Numbered from the stretch's first letter, positions 47,516 through 56,747 are shown. The stretch is DNA of 64,000 bases from Acidobacteriota bacterium (GCA_003222395.1 QHWB01000045.1:23004-87003), one strand, 5' to 3'. Program-made: numbers and translations. The notes: generated by a model from the sequence alone, not told the origin.

Positions 47516-48739
47516 ATGACTCTGAATCGACGCGAATTCCTGATCAGCACGGCGGCGGCGGCGATGGCTCGCTCGGCTCAAGCCTCGCGAGACGAGCGCC
47601 CGCTCGACGGCGGCATCTTTCCGGCTTCGGTCCGCGCCGATTTCCCGATTGCATCGGCGCAGACCTACCTCAATTCAGCGGCGATCCACCCGCTGAGCGT
47701 GCCCGCATCCCGCGCGTTCGAGCGGTACATGGACTTTCGGCTTCACGGCGCGGGCGAAGGACGGCGCGACTTCGACAACGATCAGCAGATCGATCTGAAG
47801 CGGCGCTTCGCGCAGTTGATCGGCGCGAAGGGACCCGACGAAATTGCCTTCGTCCAGAACACGTCGGACGGCGAGAACATCGTCGTCATGGGGATGGACC
47901 TGGCGAAGAAGGGCGGCAACGTCGTCCTTGACGAGCTGCACTTCGAGACGTCGCTGTACATGTACAAATCTCTCGAGGCCAAAGGGCTGCAGCTCCGCGT
48001 CGTCAAGCATCGCAACTGGTCGATCGACATCGAGGACATGGCGCGCGCGATCGACCGGAACACGCGGCTGGTGTCGATGGCGCTCGTCTCGAACGTGAAC
48101 GGCTACCTGCACGACGCGCGCGCGATCGCCGATCTCGCGCACGCGCGCGGCGCATACCTGTACGCCGACATGGTGCAGGCTGCCGGAGCGGTGCCGATTG
48201 ACGTGCGCGCGATGGGAATCGATTTCGGAACGGCCGCGACCTACAAGTGGCTGATGGGTGAGCGCGGCTTCGGATTTCTCTACGTGCGCGAGGATCTGCA
48301 GGGCACCGTCGTGCCGACGACGCGCTACGGACACAGGCAGATCGCGAACTTCGATCGCGTCGGCGTGACGTGGGAGCCGCTGCCGGGCGCGGCGAAGTAC
48401 GAGACGGGCACCTTCCCGAACTCGCTCGCGCTCGTGGCGGCCGAGTCGCTTCGTTACATCGAGAAGCTCGGGTTGAACAACATTCGCGCGCACGCGCGGA
48501 TGCTCACGAACCGGCTCCAGACCGAGTTGCCGGCGAAAGGTTACCGATCGGTGACGCCGAAAGCGAACGAGACGCCGATCGTCGCCTTCGAGCTGAACGA
48601 TGCCGCGGCGGCGGCGAAGAAGCTGAAGGAGGCGAACATCGCAGCGACGATCATCGCGAGCGAGAAGCGGCTGCGCCTGTCCGTGTCCGTGTTCAACAAC
48701 CAGCAGGACGTCGATCGCGTCATCGTCGCCCTCTCGTAG
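47516..48739 (+). CDS. Tat-exported class V aminotransferase-like PLP enzyme
   Basis: 407 residues. The N-terminus NRREFLISTAAAAMARSAQA is a twin-arginine signal, so the folded PLP enzyme is exported. The class V core follows: ASAQTYLNSAAIHPLS, EIAFVQNTSDGENIVVMGMDL, ADMVQAAGAVPIDVRAMGIDFGTAATYKWLMGERGFGFLYVR (the Lys in TYKW binds PLP), and ETGTFPNSLALVAAESLRYI. It is close to the cysteine desulfurase and isopenicillin-N-epimerase-like exported enzymes. The substrate is unknown. AGGGAGA lies 5 nt before the ATG. Confidence 0.9.
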   Translation: MTLNRREFLISTAAAAMARSAQASRDERPLDGGIFPASVRADFPIASAQTYLNSAAIHPLSVPASRAFERYMDFRLHGAGEGRRDFDNDQQIDLKRRFAQLIGAKGPDEIAFVQNTSDGENIVVMGMDLAKKGGNVVLDELHFETSLYMYKSLEAKGLQLRVVKHRNWSIDIEDMARAIDRNTRLVSMALVSNVNGYLHDARAIADLAHARGAYLYADMVQAAGAVPIDVRAMGIDFGTAATYKWLMGERGFGFLYVREDLQGTVVPTTRYGHRQIANFDRVGVTWEPLPGAAKYETGTFPNSLALVAAESLRYIEKLGLNNIRAHARMLTNRLQTELPAKGYRSVTPKANETPIVAFELNDAAAAAKKLKEANIAATIIASEKRLRLSVSVFNNQQDVDRVIVALS

Positions 48740-48759
48740 GGCGGAAGCGTGTTCCGCCC
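48739..48759 (+). terminator. Hairpin at the end of the aminotransferase gene
   Basis: Perfect 8-bp stem GGGCGGAA / TTCCGCCC with a 5-nt loop, starting at the last base of the stop codon. No U-run is seen. Confidence 0.65.
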
Positions 48760-48828
48760 CTGTCGACACTCGCATCGGTGCGATGCTCGCACCGGCGCGA
48801 TGTTCGTTGCCGGCCCAACGTTCGCACC

Positions 48829-48852
48829 GGGGCCGACACATTGGTCGGCCCC
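48829..48852 (-). terminator. Hairpin at the end of the DPP III gene
   Basis: Perfect 9-bp stem GGGGCCGAC / GTCGGCCCC with a 6-nt loop, ending at the last base of the M49 stop codon on the minus strand. Confidence 0.65.
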
Positions 48853-50834
48853 TACTGGTACATCTTTCCGTACGCCAGATATTGCTTCACGGCATCGCGC
48901 GGATACGACGCGCGCACCGAGGTGACGTTGCCGTTCGCGTCGAGCTGCGCATCGAGGTGCACGTTGATGCCGGCCCAGTAGGTCGGCAGGTCGAGCTGCT
49001 TGTAGCGTGAGACGACCTGATCGCGCACCGCCGGATCGAAGTGCACGGCGTACTTGTCGATGAGGGCCTTGATCGCGTCGTAGTCGCCTTCGGCCTTGAT
49101 GCGCATCAGCTCTGCCAGCAGAGTGCCGACGCCTTCACGCATTTTCCGGTAATCCTTCACCCTGACATACGTCTTGCCGCCGCGGTCGAAGTACTCGATC
49201 GCGCCGGTGGTGTCCTTGATGAAGTTGACGATCAACTGGCGATCGCGCTGATGATCCTCTTCGATGGTGTCGCCGCGCGGGATCCGCCGGAGCTGCGTCA
49301 GGGCGACGCGCGCCGCCGCGTCGTACATCGCGCGCGCGACCTCCTCCTGATCCTTCACCAGCTGCAGCTCGCTCAGCTTTCGATCGCCGATGTTCCACAA
49401 CGCCATCAGATCGGCGCGCGCTTCCTCGAGGGCCGAGAAGTACTCCTTGAGATGCGACTCCGCGCCGTCCTTGACCCGTTCGGTCAGCTTCCCGGATCCA
49501 TGTCCGATGACTTCGTGCATCGCCACCTTCAGATCCTCCGCGAGCTCGCCGTACTTCCGATCCCGCTCCGCCTCCTCCGCAGAGGCGATGAACTCGCCCC
49601 CGATCTTCGCCGCGGAGGCGGCCGACAGCGCATGGCTGCTGCCGAGGAAGAGAAAGTTCTTCGTGCCGTACCTTTCGTGAATCTCGTTCTCGTTCGGCAG
49701 GTTGTCGCCAATCGTCGTCACGTGGAAGTCGCCGGTCTCGACGAGCAGCTGCACCGCCTTGACGACCGGCGGGCTGAACGCCTGCTTCTTGTACTTCGGC
49801 GCCCACGGCGCCTTCTCCTCGAAGTACGCGGCGTTCTGCGCCAGCTTCGTCATCGCGTCGGTCACCGGCTTGTCGGTGATGCTGACGAAGCTCTGGGCGC
49901 TGCCCTTCGCCCCGCGCGCGTCGCGGTAGACCTCGATGAAGCCGTTGGCGAAGTCGACGGTGGCGTCGTTGCGCACCCAATCGCCGCCGAACTGCAGCCA
50001 GTCGCTCCGCTCCCCGGTCTGGTAGTACCGAATCAAGTCGCCGATCACGCGCGCCTGCGCCGGATCGGCGACCGCGCGCGCCCTCTCGAGGTGTCCGATC
50101 GCTTTCTTCAAGAAGGTGGCGTAGGCGCCCGGCGGGACACGGCCGTCGGGCGTGCCGGCGCGGTACACGTCTTCACGCACCGTCCCGTCGCTCCCTTTGA
50201 CGACGCGCGAGTTGAGACGGTATCGCTCGGTGACGGCCTTGAGATCGTTCAACGTGACGCCGCGGTAGAACGTGTTCGAGCTGGCCTGCAGGATGTCCTT
50301 CCCGGGCGGCGGCGTCTTTGCCGTCGCGGTCGGTTCGACGTTTGGATCGAACAACGCGGACCGCAGCTCCGCGAGCTCGCGGTCGAGCGCCTCGCGCGTC
50401 GCGAGCGGCGCCAAATCGGCATAGGCGGTCTTGAACGCGCCGCGATCCTGCGCGGTGTGCGCCGCGCGCTGCAGTTCTTCGAACGTGAATGCCGGCAGGA
50501 ATTTCTGCGCCGTTGTCTCGTTATGATTGCCGCGATTCGCCCAGAAGAGCAGCGCGAAGCTCCGGATACCGGCCGGAGCTTCGATTGCGACGATCCCTTC
50601 GAGCAGCCGTTTCTCACGGATGCCGTATTGCGACAGCTGGTCGTAAATGATGGGGTCGATGGCGATCGACGCCTGTGTCAGCCAGTACGCGAGCGCCTGC
50701 TGTCGCGCATCGAGCCGTGAGAAGCTGTCGGCCTCCAACTGGATGAAGCCGGTGTCTCCGACACGCTCCACGAGCGGGTTGACCGTGTCCGCAATCGCGA
50801 CGATCGCGAGCGCCAGAACGATTCTGAAGATCAT
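48852..50834 (-). CDS. Dipeptidyl-peptidase III-like M49 metallopeptidase
   Basis: 660 residues. An N-terminal hydrophobic segment (IFRIVLALAIVAIADT) suggests export. The zinc motif is HEVIGHGSGKL, with the six-residue H-E-x-x-G-H form used by DPP III relatives, and the third ligand motif EEARADLMALWNIGDRK (E-E-x-x-A-D) follows about 30 residues later. LQFGGDWVRNDATVDFANGFIEVYRDARGAKGSAQSFV is a typical M49 block. It removes dipeptides from N-termini of peptides. The gene is tail-to-tail with the PLP enzyme, with a terminator-like hairpin at each end. Transcribed with or near the second M28 gene upstream (9-nt gap). Confidence 0.93.
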   Translation of the reverse strand: MIFRIVLALAIVAIADTVNPLVERVGDTGFIQLEADSFSRLDARQQALAYWLTQASIAIDPIIYDQLSQYGIREKRLLEGIVAIEAPAGIRSFALLFWANRGNHNETTAQKFLPAFTFEELQRAAHTAQDRGAFKTAYADLAPLATREALDRELAELRSALFDPNVEPTATAKTPPPGKDILQASSNTFYRGVTLNDLKAVTERYRLNSRVVKGSDGTVREDVYRAGTPDGRVPPGAYATFLKKAIGHLERARAVADPAQARVIGDLIRYYQTGERSDWLQFGGDWVRNDATVDFANGFIEVYRDARGAKGSAQSFVSITDKPVTDAMTKLAQNAAYFEEKAPWAPKYKKQAFSPPVVKAVQLLVETGDFHVTTIGDNLPNENEIHERYGTKNFLFLGSSHALSAASAAKIGGEFIASAEEAERDRKYGELAEDLKVAMHEVIGHGSGKLTERVKDGAESHLKEYFSALEEARADLMALWNIGDRKLSELQLVKDQEEVARAMYDAAARVALTQLRRIPRGDTIEEDHQRDRQLIVNFIKDTTGAIEYFDRGGKTYVRVKDYRKMREGVGTLLAELMRIKAEGDYDAIKALIDKYAVHFDPAVRDQVVSRYKQLDLPTYWAGINVHLDAQLDANGNVTSVRASYPRDAVKQYLAYGKMYQ

Positions 50835-50843
50835 CCTCGAATT

Positions 50844-52004
50844 CTAGCGCACGCCTTTGATCGTCGCGCCGGTCAGCTGCGCGATCGCGCCGAGCGTCGT
50901 CTGCGCCGCGTTCAAGCCGAGGCGGAAGTCCTTGTCGGTGTAGGTCACGTAGAGGTCCGTCGGCTGGTGCCACTGCGGATCCCAGCCGGCGCCGATCTCG
51001 GCGCCGCGCTCGTTCTCGCGCAGGCTGATCGCGGGGATCAAATCCTGAAACGGACCCGAGTCGGTATTGGTCATATGGCTGCCGACGTGCGCCGGGTAAT
51101 CGGATGCATATTTCTCGTTGGCCGCTTCGAACAGCCACGCGAGCTTCTGGCTTTCGGCCGCCATCTTCGAGTTGGCCTGGAACTCGATGTTCACGTCGGC
51201 TTCGGGCCGCTGTTCCCTGCTCATCGTGCCGTCCTCACGCGGCATGCCGTGATCGAACAGCATCATGTCGTGCTGAATCATGCCGAGCCATTTCGGCTCG
51301 TCCTTCGTGCCCTGCAGCGTCTGGCGCTGCGCGACGTAGGCACGCGCGCCGTTCGTGCCCGTCTCCTCGTTGTTCCACAGGATGAATCGAATCGTCCGGT
51401 CCGTCTGCACGTCGGGGCTCGCGAACACGCGCGCCACTTCCATGACGAGCGCCGTTCCCGATCCGTCGTCGTTCGCCGCTTCGCCCCACCCGTGGCCGTC
51501 CATGTGGCCGCCGACGATGTACATCTCGTCGGGGTGCGTCGTCCCGACCTTGGTGCAGAAGGCTTCTTCGCGCGGCCCGTCGGACGCCGGCTGCACGTTC
51601 AGCGCGCGAAGCTTTTCGTCGGGCTGCTTCATCGGATCGGTGTTGACGCCGGTCCGCGTGCGGATGCCGCGCAGCCTGCCACCGCCCTGCGCCTGGTTCG
51701 CGCCTCGCCCCGTATTGCCGCGTCCGCGCCCATCGGCCGGCGGCGCCTTGTATTCGTAATGAATGCGGTCGGTCGGACAGCCGTAGCTCTTGAGCTGCGC
51801 CTCGATCCAGTCGATTGCCGCGCGGTTGCGGTCGGTGCCCTGACGCCGGTCGCCGAACTGCGTGAGTCCTTTGATCGTCGCCTTGTATTTCTCGAGGTCG
51901 AGCCGCGCCACGAGCGTGGCGATCGGATCGCCGGTTTGACCGGACGCGGGTGCGGTCAACGCGACGGTCGCGCACGCGATCGCGATCCGCAGAATACGAC
52001 GCAT
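50844..52004 (-). CDS. Second exported M28 family metallopeptidase
   Basis: 386 residues with a signal peptide (ILRIAIACATVALTAPASG|QTGDP). Zinc-binding blocks: YIVGGHMDGHGWGEAANDDGSGTALVMEVARV (His, Asp), LWNNEETGTNGARAYV (Glu-Glu), and HQPTDLYVTYTDKDF (last His). A Gly/Arg-rich loop (DGRGRGNTGRGANQAQGGG) interrupts the first part of the domain. GGAGG 5 nt before the ATG at 52004 sets the start; an upstream ATG at 52034 is ahead of the ribosome binding site. It probably acts with the M49 enzyme downstream. Confidence 0.92.
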   Translation of the reverse strand: MRRILRIAIACATVALTAPASGQTGDPIATLVARLDLEKYKATIKGLTQFGDRRQGTDRNRAAIDWIEAQLKSYGCPTDRIHYEYKAPPADGRGRGNTGRGANQAQGGGRLRGIRTRTGVNTDPMKQPDEKLRALNVQPASDGPREEAFCTKVGTTHPDEMYIVGGHMDGHGWGEAANDDGSGTALVMEVARVFASPDVQTDRTIRFILWNNEETGTNGARAYVAQRQTLQGTKDEPKWLGMIQHDMMLFDHGMPREDGTMSREQRPEADVNIEFQANSKMAAESQKLAWLFEAANEKYASDYPAHVGSHMTNTDSGPFQDLIPAISLRENERGAEIGAGWDPQWHQPTDLYVTYTDKDFRLGLNAAQTTLGAIAQLTGATIKGVR

Positions 52005-52058
52005 CTCATCCTCCTTGCTTTCCCGCGGGCCCATCTTTTCTCGTCGTTTTCATCTCCT

Positions 52059-52904
52059 TCATCGTCGCACCGGATGCGATACCGGACCGGAAAAGTACCG
52101 GTACAAAAGCCATGCGTCAATGACGATGACCGCGCCGAGCACGCTGAAGGCCGCCGCGCTGTCGACGACCCGCATGTCGCGAAGCAGTGTGGAGATGCCG
52201 AAGCCCACCACCCACGCGTCGAAGCTCATACAGACGCGGCGGAACGTTTCGGCCTTGACGTGACGGATGACGAAGGCCCCAATCGGCACGCCAATCACAA
52301 CGCTCGGAAGAATCCACGGAATCAGCGCGGCGCTCTCGCGCGAATAGAGGCCGGCGGCCACGTAGGCCACCGCCGTCAGCCCCGATTCGGCCAGGCGGAT
52401 GAACCCGAGCGCAGCACGAAACTCCTGCTTCGAGAAGCCCTGGTTGTTGAGCGCGAGCGCAAGCGGCGGCCCCGAGATGGTCGTCACGGCGTACAGCACG
52501 CCGACCCCGCCGCCGAACGCCGCGCCGGCCGACGCCTCTGCGTCAATCGGACGCCGGTACCCCATCGCCTGCAGGAGAATCAGCGGCAGCAGCGCGATAT
52601 ATGTACTAAGCTTCAACCACGCCGGGCTCACGCGGGCGACGATCAGCGTGCCGACGATGACACCAGGAACGAGGCCGATCGCCACCGGCGTCACGCGGCG
52701 GACGACGAGCGGCAGCGCCGCGCGATTCACCCAGAGCACGTGGGCATTGAGCGCCACCTCGATCGGAACGAGCGCGGGATTCAGGACGCGGTTGCTCAGG
52801 AACAACAGCGCGATCGGGACCGTGATCGATGAGAAGCCGTACCCGAGCGCGCCGTTGACCACGGCGGCCGCGAGCGTGATCAGAATGATCGCAATCGACG
52901 ACAT
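52059..52904 (-). CDS. TSUP (TauE/SafE) family membrane transporter
   Basis: 281 residues and about eight transmembrane helices: LITLAAAVVNGALGYGFSSITVPIALLFL, VTPVAIGLVPGVIVGTLIVARV, GAAFGGGVGVLYAVTTISGPPLALALNNQG, ILPSVVIGVPIGAFVIRHV. The two-fold repeat with G-x-G-x-G-F and G-P-P-L near the middle is typical of TSUP anion exporters (sulfite, sulfonates). The substrate is unknown; two sulfite-oxidase-like enzymes elsewhere make sulfur oxyanions a reasonable guess. Starts at 52904, divergent from the M29 gene with only 18 nt between start codons. Confidence 0.88.
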   Translation of the reverse strand: MSSIAIILITLAAAVVNGALGYGFSSITVPIALLFLSNRVLNPALVPIEVALNAHVLWVNRAALPLVVRRVTPVAIGLVPGVIVGTLIVARVSPAWLKLSTYIALLPLILLQAMGYRRPIDAEASAGAAFGGGVGVLYAVTTISGPPLALALNNQGFSKQEFRAALGFIRLAESGLTAVAYVAAGLYSRESAALIPWILPSVVIGVPIGAFVIRHVKAETFRRVCMSFDAWVVGFGISTLLRDMRVVDSAAAFSVLGAVIVIDAWLLYRYFSGPVSHPVRR

Positions 52905-52922
52905 GCGTCATCATTATTAACT

Positions 52923-54188
52923 ATGAAACTCGACCGTTACGGCGAGCTGGCCGTCCGCGTGGCCCTCAATCTCCAGCCGGGCCAGCGCCTCCTGATCATC
53001 GGCCCGCTCGCCAACGGCGGCGTCTCGTTCGATGCGGCGCCGCTGGTTCGCGCGGTCGCCGCGAGCGCCTACCGTGCCGGCGCCGAGCTGGTCGAAGCGA
53101 TCTGGGGCGACGAGGCGCTGCTGCTGTCGCGGTTCGAGCATGCGCCGCGCGGATCGCTCGCCGAGTTTTCACGCTGGCTGCCGAACGTGCTCGCCGATCA
53201 CGTCGCCGCCGGCGCCGCGATGCTCTCGATCTACGCGAACGATCCCGATCTGCTGAAGGATCAGCCGCCGGATCTCGTCGGCACGATGCAGCAGGCGGTG
53301 TCGCGCGCCGTCGTGCCGTTCCGGCAGCAGATCTCGCGCAACGACACGAACTGGGGCGTCATCGCGGCGGCCAACGACGCGTGGGCGGCCAAAGTGTTTC
53401 CCGACGTGCCGCGCGACGAGCAGCGCGCGCGGTTGTGGTCGACGATCGAGCGGCTGTGCCGCCTCGATCGGCCGGATCCCGTCGCAGCGTGGAAAGAGCA
53501 TCTCGCGGTTCTCGCCTCGCGCAGCGACTACCTCAATACGAAGCGCTACAGCGCCCTGCACTTCACCGGTCCGGCCACGGATCTGATCGTCGGTCTGCCG
53601 GCGGCTCATACATGGGTGAGCGGCCAGTCGGCGAGCCGATCGGGCATCACGTTCGTCGCAAACCTGCCGACCGAAGAAGTCTTCACGATCGCCGATCGCG
53701 CGCGCGTCGACGGCACCGTGCGCGCGTCGAAGCCGCTCAGCTACGGCGGCATGCTCATCGAGGATTTCACGCTGACGTTCGAGCAGGGTCGCGTGGTGCG
53801 GATTTCGGCGGCGCGCGGCGAATCCGTTCTGCGTCAGATGATCGATACCGATGCCGGAGCGGCGCGGCTCGGCGAAGTGGCGCTCGTGCCGCACAGCTCG
53901 CCCATCTCGCAGTCGGGGCTGCTGTTCTACAACACGCTGTTCGACGAGAACGCTGCGAGCCACGTCGCGCTCGGAACCGCGTACAAATTCACGATGCGCG
54001 GCGGCGAATCGATGGATGATGCGGCGTTCGAGCGCGCCGGCGGGAATCGCAGCGCCATCCACGTCGACTTCATGATCGGATCGGGCGATCTCGACGTGGA
54101 CGGCGTGTGCGAAGGGGGCGCGGAACCGATCATGCGACGCGGTGAGTGGGCTGCCGGTCCGGACAGCGATGCGCGAATGCGACGCTGA
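52923..54188 (+). CDS. M29 family aminopeptidase
   Basis: 421 residues, cytoplasmic. KLDRYGELAVRVALNLQPGQRLLIIGPL is the family N-terminal start. Metal ligands are in ANLPTEEVFTIADRARVDG (Glu), ARLGEVALVPHSSPISQSG (Glu), SHVALGTAY (His) and IHVDFMIGSGDLDVDG (His, Asp). Length and order match AmpS/PepS aminopeptidases, which complete peptide breakdown. It is divergent from the TSUP gene. Its 3' end overlaps the convergent HicB-like gene by 59 nt. Confidence 0.93.
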   Translation: MKLDRYGELAVRVALNLQPGQRLLIIGPLANGGVSFDAAPLVRAVAASAYRAGAELVEAIWGDEALLLSRFEHAPRGSLAEFSRWLPNVLADHVAAGAAMLSIYANDPDLLKDQPPDLVGTMQQAVSRAVVPFRQQISRNDTNWGVIAAANDAWAAKVFPDVPRDEQRARLWSTIERLCRLDRPDPVAAWKEHLAVLASRSDYLNTKRYSALHFTGPATDLIVGLPAAHTWVSGQSASRSGITFVANLPTEEVFTIADRARVDGTVRASKPLSYGGMLIEDFTLTFEQGRVVRISAARGESVLRQMIDTDAGAARLGEVALVPHSSPISQSGLLFYNTLFDENAASHVALGTAYKFTMRGGESMDDAAFERAGGNRSAIHVDFMIGSGDLDVDGVCEGGAEPIMRRGEWAAGPDSDARMRR

Positions 54189-54480
54189 TGTTCCAACCGG
54201 GAGGTGCAGAAACGCCCAACTGGGTCAGCGACACGGGCGTTCCCGAGTGATAGGCGTTCCAGTAGGTCTGCGGCGACGGACGGAACGCGGCCAGCGGCCG
54301 CAGATTGTGGCGCGAGTCGAAGCTCGCGTGCGCTTCGACGAGTTTGATCGCGGCGCGGACCGCGCCGCCGATCGTGCGTGCTTCGGCGAGCAGCTCGTGT
54401 TCGAGCCCGCGAACCATCCAGACGCCTGGTCCTTCCTGAAACATCACGACTCGGAGTCGTCGATCGTCAGCCACGGCCAT
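54130..54480 (-). CDS. HicB-like hypothetical protein
   Basis: 116 residues. RLRVVMFQEGPGVWMVRGLEHELLAEARTIGGAVRAAIKLVEAHASFD has the partial RNase-H-like HicB fold (strand, strand, helix), followed by a Pro-rich linker RPLAAFRPSPQTYWNAYHSG and the C-terminal VSAPPGWNISVAFAHRC. Similar single-domain proteins occur widely without a HicA partner, and none is adjacent here. GGAGG lies directly before the ATG at 54480, an unusually short spacing; the next ATG at 54444 is an alternative. Confidence 0.7.
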   Translation of the reverse strand: MAVADDRRLRVVMFQEGPGVWMVRGLEHELLAEARTIGGAVRAAIKLVEAHASFDSRHNLRPLAAFRPSPQTYWNAYHSGTPVSLTQLGVSAPPGWNISVAFAHRCPDRQPTHRVA

Positions 54481-54849
54481 CCTCCGTCGGGTTGAGACAG
54501 GGCGCGAGAGCTGTACGCCATCGCAATCCGGCTGACAGCGCCGATGTCCGGTTAAGCACGTGCGCTGCAATCACTTACTTTTCTGGTCGGGCGCTCCGCT
54601 GTCGGGTTTCACGACGAAAAAGTTACATGGTTCAGCTTCGGCGGCGATGTCGGCGTCCGACACGTGTCGGACCCAGTTCGATCGAGGGAGACAACGGCCC
54701 GATTCGCGCGACACCAAACGTGATCCGCGTTGCGAAAGTGTCACGTTGCGAGCGCTCGCGTCGCGCGGGAACGCGCATCTATAAGTAATGTCCGCGCGGG
54801 CGCGCGCCTTGCACCGAGGGACCGCGGCTCAACGCGCCTTTCTACTGTC
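54481..54849. other. 370-bp divergent region
   Basis: Lies between divergent starts (HicB-like and coiled-coil/GAF). It contains the perfect 18-bp palindrome at 54655-54672 and TACTGT (54843-54848), one base before the ATG at 54850, as a weak -10. No gene with a plausible start was seen. Confidence 0.5.
54655..54672. promoter_or_regulatory. Perfect 18-bp palindrome GTCCGACACGTGTCGGAC
   Basis: All 18 positions are self-complementary. Position (about 180 nt from each start) and perfect two-fold symmetry fit a dimeric repressor or activator site. Confidence 0.6.
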
Positions 54850-56409
54850 ATGCAATTCCGTGAGTTTGCGGCGGCTGAAACCTCGGCGCTCCTGCGGCGC
54901 CTGATGACGAGCCGCGCCGAGCACTCGAAGCGCGAGCTGCAGGCCGTCCGCCGCGCGTTCGAGACGGCGATGCGGACCGTCGAGGACAAGCTCGGGGCCG
55001 CAGCTCCGGCCGACGACGCCATTTCGGCCCTCGTCGAGAAGCTCGCCGCGGCGGCAACCACCGAAATCGACAACGCGGCGAAGCGCACGCGCGCCGAGGG
55101 TCAGGCCGCGCTCGATGCCGCGCTGGAAGCGGCGCGCGCCGAGCACGCCGACGCGCTGAAGGCGGAGCAGCAGAAATCGGCGGCGGCGCGGCAGGAGCTG
55201 AAAGAAGCCTCCGCCGCGCAGGCGTTCGCCGACGCGGCGCGGCGCGAAGCCGAGGCCGCCCGCGAACATGAAGCAGCCGGGCGCGCAAACGCGGAACGGG
55301 ATCTCGCCGACGCGCGCCGATCGCTGAAAGCCGCCCAGGCCGATGCGCAGACGGCGCACAAAGAACTGAAGACGGCGCACAATGATCTGCAGTCGGCGCA
55401 TGAGGATCTGAGAAGCGTTCAGAGCGAGCTGGCCGCGGCGCAGAGCAGCCTCAAGGCGGCGCAGAACGATTTGAAAGCGGCGAACGCCACGCTGAAGACC
55501 AACGACCAGCGCGCAAGAGACCTCGAGCACGCGATCGCCGAGGCCGAGGCGTCGCGCGTGGAGCAGGCGCGCGTGCTGCGCGGTCAGATGCTCAAGACCG
55601 CGCTGCAGCCGCTCGATCACCTGCGATCGGCGTTTCAGCGCCTCACCAGCGCCGCGTCGCTCGACGACGTGCACGGCGTCGTCATCGACGCGCTCGCGAC
55701 CGAGTTCTCACGCGTCGCGCTGTTCGACGTCAACGGCAACCACCTCGAAGGTCGACGTCACAGCGGTTTCGATCTCGCCGCCGACATCTCCAAGGTGAGT
55801 ATCCCGCTCACCGTCGACTCGCCGCTCACGAAGGCCGTGCGCGACGGCCGCGTCCACGGGCTCATGGCGCGCGAGCTGACCGACACGACGCGCGCGCTCT
55901 TCGGCGGATCGCCGACGTTCGTGCTGGTGCTGCCGGTCGCCGTTCGCGGTCACGTGACCGCGGTCCTCTACGCCGACGATTCCGATCACGCGCAGACCGA
56001 GCTGGTGACGCCGGAGCGGCGCGTGAAGTTCGCGGAAGTGCTGCTGTGGCACGCCGTGCCGATGCTGACGAAGCTCTCGCTCGAATGGGAAGCGCTCGCC
56101 GAATTCCGCGAGTACGCCGAGTCGCTGGTGAAGGATCTCGAGTCCGTGTACGCCGCCGATGCCTCGAAGCACAAGCCGGCGGAGCTGCGCGACCGCCTGC
56201 AGCACAATCTCGACTACGCGCGCAAGCGATTTGCGGAGCGCGTCGATGGAGAGGGACCGGCGGCCGCCCGGCTGCTGGACGATCAGCTCGCCTCCGCCAT
56301 CAAGACGAAAGGGGCGACGCCATTCGCCCGCGATGTCGCCGCTCTGACCGGAGCCGGCGCTCCACTCGCGAAGGGGCGCGCCAAAGCGGCCGCCGAAGCC
56401 TCGGCCTAG
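54850..56409 (+). CDS. Coiled-coil protein with GAF-like domain
   Basis: 519 residues without signal peptide. Residues 10-270 form an almost unbroken Ala/Glu/Arg coiled-coil with heptad-like ADAQTAHKELKTAHNDLQSAH repeats. A GAF-like domain (about 285-420) follows: ALQPLDHLRSAFQRLTSAASLDDVHGVVIDALATEF, VALFDVNGNHLEGRRHSGFDL, and VLVLPVAVRGHVTAVLYADDSDH. A helical C-terminal region (WEALAEFREYAESLVKDLESV) ends in an Ala/Lys tail. The ATG at 54850 is the first that gives the coiled-coil start; a longer frame begins in low-complexity sequence. A cytoplasmic scaffold or sensor is likely; no family recognised. Confidence 0.75.
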   Translation: MQFREFAAAETSALLRRLMTSRAEHSKRELQAVRRAFETAMRTVEDKLGAAAPADDAISALVEKLAAAATTEIDNAAKRTRAEGQAALDAALEAARAEHADALKAEQQKSAAARQELKEASAAQAFADAARREAEAAREHEAAGRANAERDLADARRSLKAAQADAQTAHKELKTAHNDLQSAHEDLRSVQSELAAAQSSLKAAQNDLKAANATLKTNDQRARDLEHAIAEAEASRVEQARVLRGQMLKTALQPLDHLRSAFQRLTSAASLDDVHGVVIDALATEFSRVALFDVNGNHLEGRRHSGFDLAADISKVSIPLTVDSPLTKAVRDGRVHGLMARELTDTTRALFGGSPTFVLVLPVAVRGHVTAVLYADDSDHAQTELVTPERRVKFAEVLLWHAVPMLTKLSLEWEALAEFREYAESLVKDLESVYAADASKHKPAELRDRLQHNLDYARKRFAERVDGEGPAAARLLDDQLASAIKTKGATPFARDVAALTGAGAPLAKGRAKAAAEASA

Positions 56410-56501
56410 TGGCCCAGAGCGTCCGCCGACTTGCGGCGGCGCCGCACCTTCACGTACACCAATGCAACGCCTCCAAATACGGCTACAGCCAACCAGATCA
56501 T
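56406..56501 (-). CDS. 31-residue membrane protein A
   Basis: Encodes MIWLAVAVFGGVALVYVKV followed by RRRRKSADALGH. One transmembrane helix with a strongly basic cytoplasmic end, so N-out/C-in topology. GAGGAGGG lies 5 nt before the ATG at 56501, a strong ribosome binding site that makes a chance frame unlikely. Its stop codon is interleaved with the stop of the coiled-coil gene on the other strand (CTAG at 56406-56409). Function unknown. Confidence 0.7.
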   Translation of the reverse strand: MIWLAVAVFGGVALVYVKVRRRRKSADALGH

Positions 56502-56710
56502 GGAGCCCTCCTCTGTGGGTCTGCGCGCCGATTTCGCAAACGTCATGCCCCGATCAAATCTTGGAGTCGCGCGTCGAAATCGTCAGCGACGCTTTTCGAG
56601 CCGATCGTTCTGCTTCGGATCACGCGGGCATACGACACGAGCGACAGCCGCTCGGGTCGGCGGGATAACCGTGGAGAGATCAGTCGGTTACGCGCGGCGC
56701 GCGCCCGGCA
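56502..56710. other. Stretch without a confident gene
   Basis: About 210 nt of upstream sequence for both small membrane genes. Leftward frame pieces such as ARVIRSRTIGSKSVADDFDARL end here, but they have no start and are not assigned. Confidence 0.35.
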
Positions 56711-56747
56711 TGGTGGTTGCCTCAGGACGAGGCAGGGGGCACCACCA
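56711..56747 (+). promoter_or_regulatory. Hairpin over the start of small membrane gene B
   Basis: Outer arms TGGTGGT (56711-56717) and ACCACCA (56741-56747) pair over 7 bp. Inner arms TGCCTC / GAGGCA pair over 6 bp around a 5-nt loop. The G-rich ribosome binding site (56735-56740) is the bulge on the 3' side, and the A of the ATG closes the outer stem. It could control translation of gene B. Confidence 0.55.
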
